35,627 nucleotides of DNA from Mycobacterium sp. ACS1612. Lineage in GTDB: Bacteria > Actinomycetota > Actinomycetes > Mycobacteriales > Mycobacteriaceae. The DNA is taken from positions 1 to 35,627 of the forward strand of contig NZ_LZHZ01000052.1 of the NCBI RefSeq assembly GCF_001667505.1, read 5' to 3'. Both the position numbers and the translations under genes were made by a program. The notes beneath the pieces are model-generated. The model saw nothing but the letters and a program-made list of their open reading frames with translations, was not told the origin of the DNA and searched no databases. Shown here piece after piece: positions 23,358 to 30,721 of this stretch; within the stretch, counting starts at the first letter, position 1, and every line of letters begins with the position of its first letter.

Positions 23358-24852
23358 TGCAGATACCTTTCGTTCGTAATCCCGGTGCCCGCCACGCGAC
23401 CCACGCCGCGGCGCCGCCGGCAATGAGGGCCAACACCAGCGCCGCCGCGTGAGTGGCCGTCACGAATGCGTCGACGGCGGCCGCGCGGATCCAGTCGCCC
23501 CTGGCGCCCATGGCACCCGCCATCTGAAGGGCCTGGCCCGGTGACTCGGTGATCGGTGCACGCAGCATCTCCGGCAGCGGTTGCATTCGCGATGTGACGG
23601 TGTCGGTGTAGCGTTCGGCGAGCACCGAACCCGCGATCGCGATGCCGATCGCCGCGCCGACCTCGCGGGCCACATCATTGATCGCCGAGCCCAGCCCCTG
23701 CCGCTCGTCGCGCACCGACGACATGATCGCCGACGTCGCCGATGCGGTGCACAGCCCGATGCCCGAGCCGATCACCAGGACCGTCGACGCCAACAGCGCA
23801 TAGGGCGAATCCTGTTGCAGCAGAGTCATGCTGGCGAATCCGACGGCGATCAAGCCGAGGCCGGCGCCCAGCACGGTCCGCAGGCCCAGCCGCGGCGCGA
23901 ACCGGAACGACAGCGCCGAGAGCACCACCACCGGCAGCGCGAACGGCGCGAACGCGAACGCCGCCGTCAGCGCGGAGTAGCCGAGGATCAACTGGGCGTA
24001 TTGCATTGCCAGATAGAAGAAGCCGAACGTCGCGGCGAACATCACCACGACGGTCGCGACCGACGCCGCGAACCGCGCATCGGCGAACACCGTGACGTCC
24101 AGCAGGGGTGCCGGCCGTCGCCGCTCGACGACGACGAACAGCCAGCCGAGACCGGCCGCGGCCGCCAATCCCGCCAGGGTCAGCGGATGATCCCAGCCGC
24201 GGCGCGGCGCGTCGAGCAGCGTCAGCACCACCACCGCAATCGCTGCCGCGATCAGCACCGCACCCACCCAGTCGATCCTCGGCGCGTCGGCGGCCACCGC
24301 CGCAGGCACCGCGCACGCCGCCGCCGCGACGAGGACCGCCGCGCCGCCGAGCGCCCAACAGATGGCACGCCAGTCCGAAAACTGTAGCAGCACAGCCGAA
24401 CCCAGCATGCCCGCGACACCCGCACAGCCGGCCACCCCGGCCCACAGCCCGACGATCCTGGCGCGCTGGCTCTGCGGATATCCCTGCGCCATCAACGCGA
24501 GCGTGGCAGGCATGACGAACGCGGCCCCCGCGCCTGCGACGATGCGCCAGAGCACGATCGCCTCCGGGGTGTCGCTGAGCGCCGGCGCCACCGACGCGAC
24601 CGCGAACACAATGAGCCCGGCCAGCAGCGCCGAACGCCTGCCGTACCGGTCGCCTATCGCGCCCGCCGGCAGCAGCAGGCACGCCAGGGCGACGGTGTAC
24701 CCGTCCACGATCCACGTCAGCTGGGTCTGCGACGCAGAGGTGACGCGGGCGATGTCGCCGAGCGCGGTGTTGAAGGCGACCATCGACCCGACCACCAACG
24801 CCACGCCTGCGCAACCCGCTACCAGCGTGGATGCGCGGCGTTGTGCGCTCAT
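23188..24852 (-). CDS. DHA2-type (14-TM) MFS drug exporter, C-terminus extended into the SOUL gene
   Basis: The frame from ATG 24852 runs 554 residues to a stop at 23188. Residues 1-490 are a 14-TM EmrB/QacA-like exporter: TQLTWIVDGYTVALACLLLPAG, GDRYGRRSALLAG (MFS motif A), GAGAAFVMPATLALM (motif C-like), and further helices to AALVLALIAGGAAAWVAWRAP. After that helix pair the chain should stop; instead about 60 residues of Arg/Gly-rich sequence follow, overlapping the SOUL gene by 170 bases. In the adjacent frame a TGA lies right at the SOUL start, so a single-base change near 23360-23390 could have removed the proper end. The ATG overlaps the stop of the repeat-protein gene as ATGA. Confidence 0.85.
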   Translation of the reverse strand: MSAQRRASTLVAGCAGVALVVGSMVAFNTALGDIARVTSASQTQLTWIVDGYTVALACLLLPAGAIGDRYGRRSALLAGLIVFAVASVAPALSDTPEAIVLWRIVAGAGAAFVMPATLALMAQGYPQSQRARIVGLWAGVAGCAGVAGMLGSAVLLQFSDWRAICWALGGAAVLVAAAACAVPAAVAADAPRIDWVGAVLIAAAIAVVVLTLLDAPRRGWDHPLTLAGLAAAAGLGWLFVVVERRRPAPLLDVTVFADARFAASVATVVVMFAATFGFFYLAMQYAQLILGYSALTAAFAFAPFALPVVVLSALSFRFAPRLGLRTVLGAGLGLIAVGFASMTLLQQDSPYALLASTVLVIGSGIGLCTASATSAIMSSVRDERQGLGSAINDVAREVGAAIGIAIAGSVLAERYTDTVTSRMQPLPEMLRAPITESPGQALQMAGAMGARGDWIRAAAVDAFVTATHAAALVLALIAGGAAAWVAWRAPGLRTKGICSVEQDHQNAWPAGRVGGLSGGHPHRRGAGLPVRETDKARPDPALRPAGGGGNHRRQ

Positions 24853-25703
24853 TTGTCTTTGGAATCAGTGGATTTGGCGCCTGCGTGCTTCTTCTGCACA
24901 CGGTCGTTCGACTTCTTGACCTTCGGCGCGTCGTTGTCGTCGCTTGCCGTGGTGTCGGGCGTCGCCTTGGTGCTGACACGCTGCGTCGTCGTCTTCTCTT
25001 CCGTGGTGGCGGTGGTGGTGACACCGGTGGTGGCGGGTGCGGCAGGCGAATTGGCGTAACGCAAGCCGATATTGAAGGCGCCGATGGTGTAGTTGCCGGT
25101 GTTGAAGAAGCCGATGTTGCCTGTACCGGTGTTGCCGATGCCGAAGTTGAGCGTGCCCCTGTTGGCGATGCCGAAGTTGAGCGTGCCCCTGTTGGCGACG
25201 CCGAAGTTGCGCACTCCGTCGTTGAGCGCGCCGACGTTGTAGTTGCCGCGGTTGCGGATGCCGACGTTGAAGTCACCGTCGTTGGCGACGCCGATGTTGA
25301 AGTCGCCAGTGTTGGTGGCGCCGATGTTGAAGTTGCCGTCGTTCGACACCCCGGTGTTGGCGGTGCCGCGGTTGTTCAGGCCGGTGTTGAAGTTGCCGAC
25401 GTTGCCCGCACCGAGGTTCGGTGTGCCCGTCAGCAGGCTCAGCTGGATGCCGGGGTTCGGCGCGGGGACCGGCTCGAGGGCGGGTGCGGCGGCGGCCGCC
25501 GGTTGGATGTCCGCGGGCGGCGCGGGTGCAGGCACCACCGGCGCAGGTGGCAACACGGGGCTCGGGGCGGCGACGACGGCGGCCGGGGCGACCGGGGTCT
25601 GCAGCGGTGCAGGCGGGGCGACGGGGCCGGCCGCGAGCAGTCCTGCGCTGACAACCGAGACGCCGGCCAGGAGATAGGTGCGGATTCCGAGGGTGTGGTT
25701 CAT
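24849..25703 (-). CDS. Secreted NxGxx pentapeptide-repeat (MPTR-like) protein
   Basis: 284 residues from ATG 25703, with AGAAGGAG eight bases upstream. Residues 1-30: signal peptide (IRTYLLAGVSVVSAGLLAAGP). 30-95: Pro/Ala-rich linker. 96-215: 24 perfectly phased pentapeptides N-x-G-x-x (NVGNF, NTGLN, NRGTA, NTGVS and so on), the repeat of PPE-MPTR proteins, expected to fold as a beta-solenoid; but no PPE or PE domain is present. 216-284: Thr/Lys-rich tail (KVKKSNDRVQKKHAGAK). Hence it is exported by Sec, not by type VII, on this evidence. The stop overlaps the MFS start (ATGA), so an envelope protein and an exporter are translationally coupled. Role unknown. Confidence 0.88.
   Translation of the reverse strand: MNHTLGIRTYLLAGVSVVSAGLLAAGPVAPPAPLQTPVAPAAVVAAPSPVLPPAPVVPAPAPPADIQPAAAAAPALEPVPAPNPGIQLSLLTGTPNLGAGNVGNFNTGLNNRGTANTGVSNDGNFNIGATNTGDFNIGVANDGDFNVGIRNRGNYNVGALNDGVRNFGVANRGTLNFGIANRGTLNFGIGNTGTGNIGFFNTGNYTIGAFNIGLRYANSPAAPATTGVTTTATTEEKTTTQRVSTKATPDTTASDDNDAPKVKKSNDRVQKKHAGAKSTDSKDK
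25141..25200 (-). repeat. 30-bp tandem duplication in the pentapeptide-repeat gene
   Basis: 25141-25170 and 25171-25200 are identical save for one base, and encode two copies of NRGTL-NFGIA/V. A recent slippage duplication of two pentapeptides within the same frame. Confidence 0.9.
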
Positions 25704-25919
25704 TGCGTAACTCCTTCTGAGGTGGGGCGCTGATGTTTACCCCGCGGATCCCGATTTGATGCACAATCGATGCGAACCCTTTTTCCCGCTACTCCACCAG
25801 GACGGTGACTGGGTAGGGTGAATACCGGGGTTGAGTGTCCAGCCTTCTAGTACCGATGTCCGCGGACCGTCGTTGCCCGCAATCGAATCGGACCCCCCGC
25901 CGGGGAGAAGGTCAGGTCT
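25704..25919. other. Divergent intergenic region with PAS-domain debris
   Basis: About 216 bases between the repeat-protein gene (left) and the phosphatase gene (right). From about 25857 the plus strand in frame 2 encodes a short run, QVFVSLSPIRETAAP, that looks like the end of a PAS fold. GGGTA boxes occur near 25741 (minus) and 25811 (plus), but neither has a fitting -35 element. Confidence 0.4.
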
Positions 25920-27200
25920 TTGTGTCGTTGTCGCCCATCCGCGAGACCGCTGCGCCGCAGGGCGCGGCGCGTCTGTCCCGCGCAAGATCGCGAACAACTC
26001 GCCGAACAGATCGCCGTCGGGTTGAGCGGTTCTCTCAACCTGCGCCGCACCGCGCTCAAGCTGGTCGGCCTGCTACAACCCAGGCTCGCGGACTGGGTAA
26101 TGGTGCTGGTCCCCGACGGCCGCACCGGTGAACTGGTCATGTTGGGCGACGCTGAACCCCGCGGTGTCGTCGTCGCCAGGGCCCGGCTCGAGGGCCTGCC
26201 GCTGAGCCGGATTCTGCTGACCGGGCAGACCGAACAGATCGAGGGCAGCGAGCTGTCCGGGTTGGTGCCTTTCGAGCCGTTTCGTGCCTCGGCCGCGGCG
26301 CTGGTACCGGCCGAGGCGCTCGGATTCGGGCTGACCGCGCGCGGCACGACGTTCGGGGTGCTGGTGATGCTGCGCCGCACCAATGCCGGCTTCAGCGCCG
26401 ACGATGTCGCGTTCGCGCAACGCATCGCCGCGCGTGCGTCGATGGCATTGGACTCGGCGCGACTGTACGAGGAGACGGCCAGGGTCGCCTCGGTGCTGCA
26501 ACAGCACCTGCGGCCACCGGAACTTCCGGAGATCCCCGGACTGCGGCTGGCCGCGCGCTACCGGCCCGCCGCCGCGCACCTCGACGTCAGCGGCGACTTC
26601 TACGACGTCACCGGTCAGGGCGACGACTGGCTGGTCGCGCTCGGCGACGTATGCGGAAAAGGTGTCGAGGCCGCTGCCGTGACAGGCCAGGCCCGCCAGA
26701 GCATCCGCACCGCCGCGCACTTCGACCGTCATCCGCCGACCATCCTCAGCGCCCTGAACAGCGTTCTGCATCAATCGAATTCGGCTCAATTCGTAACCGT
26801 GTTGTGCGCGCGGCTGCGCCCGCACGCCGACGGCACGCACACCGTGGTCGACCTAGCCACCGCGGGGCACCCTGCGCCGCTGGTGATCCGCGCCGACGGT
26901 CGCGTCGACCAGGTGGACGTGTACGGGATGGCGGTCGGCCTGGTCGCCGAAATGCGTTACGGCGCAGCGTCGTTACACCTCGAACACGGCGACACCATGC
27001 TCATGTTCACCGACGGTGTCGACGAGGCGCGCGGTGCCACAGGCCAGTACGGGATGGAACGACTGCATTCGCTGCTGCCCGCATACGCCGGTGCTTCGCC
27101 CGAAATCATCTGCGAGGCGGTGGAACGTGACGTCATGGAGTACCTCGACGGTCGTCCGCACGACGACATGGCGCTGTTGGCCGTCACATGCTCGAAGTAG
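25920..27200 (+). CDS. GAF - SpoIIE/PP2C-type phosphatase (RsbU-like), 5' end suspect
   Basis: 426 residues if TTG 25920 is the start; good sequence begins at DREQLAEQIAVGLSGSL (residue 22). A GAF domain spans about 40-185 (LRRTALKLVGLLQPRLADW to AARASMALDSARLYEE), a short coiled linker follows, then the SpoIIE phosphatase (about 205-424) with Asp226/Asp229 in SGDFYDV, Asp243 in GDVCGKG, Asp365 in FTDGVDEAR and Asp416 in PHDDMALL, all metal-binding aspartates kept. Such enzymes dephosphorylate anti-anti-sigma factors in partner switching. The codons before residue 22 look wrong: a PAS-like end (FVSLSPIRETAAPQG...RLSR) runs in another frame and one extra base at 25982-25985 separates it from this frame. 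So a PAS domain was lost or frameshifted. The next gene overlaps by 13 bases. Confidence 0.85.
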   Translation: MCRCRPSARPLRRRARRVCPAQDREQLAEQIAVGLSGSLNLRRTALKLVGLLQPRLADWVMVLVPDGRTGELVMLGDAEPRGVVVARARLEGLPLSRILLTGQTEQIEGSELSGLVPFEPFRASAAALVPAEALGFGLTARGTTFGVLVMLRRTNAGFSADDVAFAQRIAARASMALDSARLYEETARVASVLQQHLRPPELPEIPGLRLAARYRPAAAHLDVSGDFYDVTGQGDDWLVALGDVCGKGVEAAAVTGQARQSIRTAAHFDRHPPTILSALNSVLHQSNSAQFVTVLCARLRPHADGTHTVVDLATAGHPAPLVIRADGRVDQVDVYGMAVGLVAEMRYGAASLHLEHGDTMLMFTDGVDEARGATGQYGMERLHSLLPAYAGASPEIICEAVERDVMEYLDGRPHDDMALLAVTCSK

Positions 27201-28195
27201 CCCAGAGTTCTGCGCTGCAGCGCTACGACCAGGCACTCGCTGACGGGGACCGGTCGAAGATCTTCGCGTTGGTCGACGATCTGCTCGGCAGCGGTACCGA
27301 ACCGCTGCACATCCTGGTCGACGTGGTCGCGGCCGCCCAGCGCAGCATCGGTGCGCGCTGGCAGCGCGGCGAGTGGACGGTGGCGCAGGAACACGCCGCC
27401 ACCGCAATGGGCATCGCCGCAACAGAAGTCGTCGCACGACGGATCGCTGAGACACCCGTCACCCGCGGCCAGATCCTCGTCACCTGCGCGGAGAAGGAAT
27501 GGCACTGGTTGCCCGCCGCGATCATCGACTGCGCACTGCGCGCCGACGGTTGGCAGACCATCTCGCTCGGACCCGCCACATCCCCGCTTCGGTTCAGCCA
27601 GTACATCCAGGACATCGGCCCGGACGCCGTGGCCGTGAGCTGTTCGGTGCTCGGCGCGTTGCCGACCACCCGGCGGTTCATCGAGGCCGCCACCTCGGCC
27701 GGAGTGCCCGCGGTGGTCGGCGGTGCGGCGTTCGGCGATGACGACGTTCGCGCGCAGGCGCTCGGCGCCACTGCGTGGGCACGCGACGCCAAGAGCGCCG
27801 TCGAGGCCGCCGCTGCGCTCCCGGTGGTGGTGCCGCCGGTGGAACCGCTGCCTGCGGCGGCGGTCCAGGAGTTGGCCGCGATGGAGAATGACCACTTGCG
27901 CCTCGTCGACCAGGTCCGCCGCAGTTGGTCGGTGACAACGGGCGCCGACACGGACTCTGTGCGCGCGGTGGCGCGGGACGCCGTACCGCACATGCTGCAC
28001 GCCGTGACGGCCGCGTTGCTCACCGACGATCCGCGGACGCTGTCGGAGACGGCGGCCTGGCTGGCCGAACTGCTCACCAGTCGCGGCGTGGACGCCCGCT
28101 CGGCGGTCGAAGACCTGAACCGCGTGCTCGCCGCGGCGCTGATCGACTATCCGCTCAGCGTCGAACTCGTCCGGAGCCACTTTTCGGTGGACTAG
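27188..28195 (+). CDS. Cobalamin-binding protein with CarH-like Wx9EH motif
   Basis: 335 residues from ATG 27188, overlapping the phosphatase gene by 13 bases. Residues about 10-85 form the four-helix cap of B12-binding proteins with W58 followed after nine residues by E68-H69, the Wx9EH motif of CarH/LitR photoreceptors. Residues 95-210 are the Rossmann-like B12 domain: ILVTCAEKEWHWLP with His106 as the likely lower ligand (E-x-H-x-x-P; usually D/E-x-H-x-x-G), DGWQTISLGPATSP, and GVPAVVGGAAF. No MerR DNA-binding domain precedes it. The C-terminal 120 residues are helical (LAAMENDHLRLVDQVRRSW, LTDDPRTLSETAAWLAELL) and may be an output. The tight overlap implies the phosphatase as its partner; light or B12 sensing is inference from the motif. 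Confidence 0.88.
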   Translation: MLEVAQSSALQRYDQALADGDRSKIFALVDDLLGSGTEPLHILVDVVAAAQRSIGARWQRGEWTVAQEHAATAMGIAATEVVARRIAETPVTRGQILVTCAEKEWHWLPAAIIDCALRADGWQTISLGPATSPLRFSQYIQDIGPDAVAVSCSVLGALPTTRRFIEAATSAGVPAVVGGAAFGDDDVRAQALGATAWARDAKSAVEAAAALPVVVPPVEPLPAAAVQELAAMENDHLRLVDQVRRSWSVTTGADTDSVRAVARDAVPHMLHAVTAALLTDDPRTLSETAAWLAELLTSRGVDARSAVEDLNRVLAAALIDYPLSVELVRSHFSVD

Positions 28196-29453
28196 CCGAG
28201 CCCTCCAGATCGTCGAGCGCGGCGGAGATGTTGTCGAATGCGTTGTGCTGCAACATTTCCCGTCCCAATCGGCGGGCCGCCTCGCGGTATCGCGGCGTAG
28301 TGAGCACGTGCTGCACGGCGTCGGCCACGGCGGCCGCGGTGGGACGCGCTGCCCCAAGATCGACGCCCACGCCGGCGTGCGCGACCCGCGCGGCGATCTC
28401 CGGCTTGTCTGCGGTACCGCCCGCGACGACCAACGGAATCCCGTGCAGCAGTGCGTGGTGCACGCCGCCGTATCCGCCGTTGGTGATCATGACGTCCACC
28501 GTCGGCAGCAGCTCGCTGTACGGCAGGAAGTCCGTGACGTATGCGTTGCCCGGAATCCGTTGTCCCAGTTCGTGATCACCGGTGCGGCCGGTCGTGGCCA
28601 CAACGCGCAGATTGTCGCGGTCGGCGAGACCCTGCAGGGTGGGCAGCAGCAGGTCGTCGAAGTTCTGGTTGTCCCACGTTCCTTGGGTGACGTAAACGAC
28701 GGCGCGCGCTGCGGATGCGCGTGCGCGCCGAGGCTGCGGCGGCGTGTCGGTGACGACAGGGCCGGTAAAGCTCACGTTGGCAGGCAGATCCCGCCGGGGA
28801 TACTCCAGGGCGGGGATGGTGAACTGCAGCAGACGGTCGGCCAAGGCCGGCCAATCGGTCAGGAACACCGGGCACCGCCTGGCCCCCAGTCGGGTGAGCG
28901 TCCTGTCGAGCCGACGCTGGATGGCGGCCATCAGCCCGTGGTGCACCAACCATGTCATCGCCCGGTACTCCCGGCCCGGCTTTGGCCGCCATGCGACCCC
29001 GAACGGCGGCGTGCTCACGCTCGAGATCGTCAGCGGACCGACACCACATGTCAGCACGGGCGGCCGCGGCTCGTCGCCCAGCAGCAGCGGCAGCACGCCG
29101 GTGAAGGCGATGTCGGACAGCACCGCGTCGAAAGTCTCGGTGCGCAGCAGGTCCCGTAGGGCGTGATACTGGGCGGCCAGCGGGTCGATGAACACCGACG
29201 TGATCTCCGCGCGTCCGCTGAGCCACCGGCTCATCAGTTCGGGGATCGCGCGGTCTGCCACCGGCGGGCGCAGGGGTTTGGCGGACGCGGGCAGCGCGAG
29301 TGGCTGCAGCCCGGCCTCACGAATGGCCTCGCGGTGCTCGCCACCAGTGAGCATCGTGACGTCATGCCCACGCCCGCGAAGGTCGCGGCCCACCATGAGC
29401 AGCGGCATGACGTGCCCGGGTATCGGGCTGGCGGCTAACAGGTACCGTCCCAC
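28155..29453 (-). CDS. GT1-family glycosyltransferase
   Basis: 432 residues from GTG 29453 with AAGGAGG five bases upstream. GT-B fold of the UGT/macrolide glycosyltransferase type: N-terminal LLAASPIPGHVMPLLMVGRDLRGRGHDV, and the C-terminal nucleotide-sugar motif VMITNGGYGGVHHALLHGIPLV, with the usual ADKPEIAARV-like continuation (TADKPEIAARVAHAGVGV). Related enzymes in mycobacteria make glycopeptidolipid or phenolic glycolipid sugars, or modify small molecules; no acceptor can be deduced. Length is normal, with a 20-residue basic tail. Its 3' end overlaps the cobalamin-protein gene by 41 bases, convergent. Confidence 0.92.
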   Translation of the reverse strand: MGRYLLAASPIPGHVMPLLMVGRDLRGRGHDVTMLTGGEHREAIREAGLQPLALPASAKPLRPPVADRAIPELMSRWLSGRAEITSVFIDPLAAQYHALRDLLRTETFDAVLSDIAFTGVLPLLLGDEPRPPVLTCGVGPLTISSVSTPPFGVAWRPKPGREYRAMTWLVHHGLMAAIQRRLDRTLTRLGARRCPVFLTDWPALADRLLQFTIPALEYPRRDLPANVSFTGPVVTDTPPQPRRARASAARAVVYVTQGTWDNQNFDDLLLPTLQGLADRDNLRVVATTGRTGDHELGQRIPGNAYVTDFLPYSELLPTVDVMITNGGYGGVHHALLHGIPLVVAGGTADKPEIAARVAHAGVGVDLGAARPTAAAVADAVQHVLTTPRYREAARRLGREMLQHNAFDNISAALDDLEGSASPPKSGSGRVRR

Positions 29454-29547
29454 GCATCCTCCTTCGACGTCCTACTGTCTTTGCCCCGTCAGGCGGCCGG
29501 CAAATCCCGAAGTTTCGAAGTGCCTGCGCGGTGGTACCTCCGCGGAC

Positions 29548-29985
29548 ATGCTGGTCGATCTGAAGAAACTGTCTCCCGTGCTTTTCACTGGTGCGGCGGC
29601 CGCCGCGATTGCCATGGCCCCCGCCGGCTTTGCCTCGCCCGTCAGCTTCTCGGCCGGTGGTCCGCCGGGATGCTATGACCTCTCCGGAGCGGGCTGTGCG
29701 GCCCCGGCGCCTGCGCCTGGTGCGCCTGGTGCGTACGGCGCCGTTCCCGGCGGTCCCGGCGGAGTCGCAGGCCCCGAGGGCGCGTATGGCGCCATCCCTG
29801 GCGGACCGGGCGGTGCGGCCGGACCCGAAGGCGCGGCCGGCGCCATCCCTGGCGGACCCGGTGGTGTGGCCGGACCGGGGGGTGCTGCAGGCACCATCCC
29901 GGGTGGGCCTGGCGGTGTGGCGGGCCCCGGCGGCGCCAGCGGCTGTGTGCCCGGCGTCGGTTGCGGCAGCGTTCCCGCGCCGTAG
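29548..29985 (+). CDS. Secreted collagen-like Gly/Pro-repeat protein
   Basis: 145 residues from ATG 29548. Residues 1-30 are a signal peptide (LVDLKKLSPVLFTGAAAAAIAMAPAGFAS). A short stretch with two Cys (GCYDLSGAGC) and an Ala/Pro run follow, then four 17-residue repeats of the type AYGAVPGGPGGVAGPEG (about 62-129), and a Cys-containing end (GCVPGVGCGSVPAP). The periodicity of Gly is not strict Gly-x-y, so a true triple helix is unlikely; a disordered wall-exposed protein is more plausible. No strong ribosome site (GCGGAC only). Divergent from the glycosyltransferase gene. Confidence 0.75.
   Translation: MLVDLKKLSPVLFTGAAAAAIAMAPAGFASPVSFSAGGPPGCYDLSGAGCAAPAPAPGAPGAYGAVPGGPGGVAGPEGAYGAIPGGPGGAAGPEGAAGAIPGGPGGVAGPGGAAGTIPGGPGGVAGPGGASGCVPGVGCGSVPAP
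29731..29934 (+). repeat. Four tandem 51-bp coding repeats
   Basis: Units 29731-29781, 29782-29832, 29833-29883 and 29884-29934, each encoding 17 residues (A-[YA]-G-[AT]-[VI]-P-G-G-P-G-G-[VA]-A-G-P-[EG]-G). The later units are the most alike. Copy number may vary between strains. Confidence 0.88.
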
Positions 29986-30001
29986 CCGAGGCTCGCGCGT
30001 A

Positions 30002-30177
30002 GTGTCGACCGTATCTGGGCAGGTCGCACGAAACCGCTTCTGGTAGCGGTCATTTCGACGCTGGTACTCGTCAGCGCCGTCAGCGTACAGTGCGGCGCCG
30101 CGCCTCCTGCGGCGACGCCTGCCCCTCCCGCCGAGACGCCTGCAGCGCCGACCTTCCAGACGCCACCGTCACCCGCC
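30002..30177 (+). other. Signal-peptide and linker coding sequence lacking a start in frame
   Basis: In the same frame as the M15 gene, 30034-30177 encodes PLLVAVISTLVLVSAVSVQ, then CGAAPPAATPAPPAE and more Pro/Ala, a good signal peptide plus linker. The frame has no ATG, GTG or TTG back to the stop of the previous gene. GTG 30002 in the next frame gives MSTVSGQVARNR and would join by a one-base shift near 30035-30043. Confidence 0.6.
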
Positions 30178-30720
30178 GTGGGGCCGGTGGCCGTGGCCGA
30201 CCTCGGATCGAGTTGGCGGCCCGGGTGCCCGATCGACCCGCGACAACTGCGCCGTGTCGAGGTCGACTATGTGGGGTTCGACGGGCAGACCCGGCGCGGG
30301 GCGCTGATCGTCAACGAAGACGTCGCCGCCGACGTCGCCGCGATCTTCGCCGAACTCCTCCAACTGCGCTATCCGATCGCCAAGATCCGCACCGTCGACC
30401 ACTACCCCGGCGCCGACGACGAACTGTCGATGGAAGACAACAACACCTCGGCATTCAACTGCCGCGACATTCCCGGCACCGGCCGCTGGTCGCTGCACGC
30501 CTCCGGTCGGGCCATCGACCTGAACCCGTTGCTCAACCCGTATGTCGACCGCGCCGGCGCCTTCCAACCCCGCAACGCCGCGCCATATCTCGACCGCAAC
30601 CGCACCGACCCCGGCATCCTGCACGCGGGAGACGCCGCAGTGCGCGCGTTCACCGATCGCGGTTGGCGTTGGGGCGGGTTCTGGCGGACCCCAGTGGACT
30701 ACCAACACTTCGAGCGATGA
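30178..30720 (+). CDS. M15-family (VanY-like) metallopeptidase, probably once secreted
   Basis: From GTG 30178 180 residues; the proper N-terminus lies upstream (see the signal-peptide entry). The M15 zinc site is visible: HASGRAID (His, Asp six residues later) within GRWSLHASGRAIDLNP, and the final DYQHFE giving the third ligand. ALIVNEDVAADVAAIFAELL and IRTVDHYPG precede it as in D-alanyl-D-alanine carboxypeptidase-type M15 proteins. Expected role: hydrolysis of peptidoglycan stem peptides outside the membrane. Without the signal peptide it would be stranded in the cytoplasm. It ends one base from the convergent GCS2 gene. Confidence 0.88.
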   Translation: MGPVAVADLGSSWRPGCPIDPRQLRRVEVDYVGFDGQTRRGALIVNEDVAADVAAIFAELLQLRYPIAKIRTVDHYPGADDELSMEDNNTSAFNCRDIPGTGRWSLHASGRAIDLNPLLNPYVDRAGAFQPRNAAPYLDRNRTDPGILHAGDAAVRAFTDRGWRWGGFWRTPVDYQHFER

Positions 30721-30721
30721 G

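Noticed and set aside
23675..25276. 533-codon frame across the exporter and the repeat gene on the same strand
   Set aside because: Low-complexity out-of-frame reading of two well-supported genes.
25737..25741. GGGTA (minus strand) upstream of the pentapeptide-repeat gene
   Set aside because: No -35 match at the proper distance.
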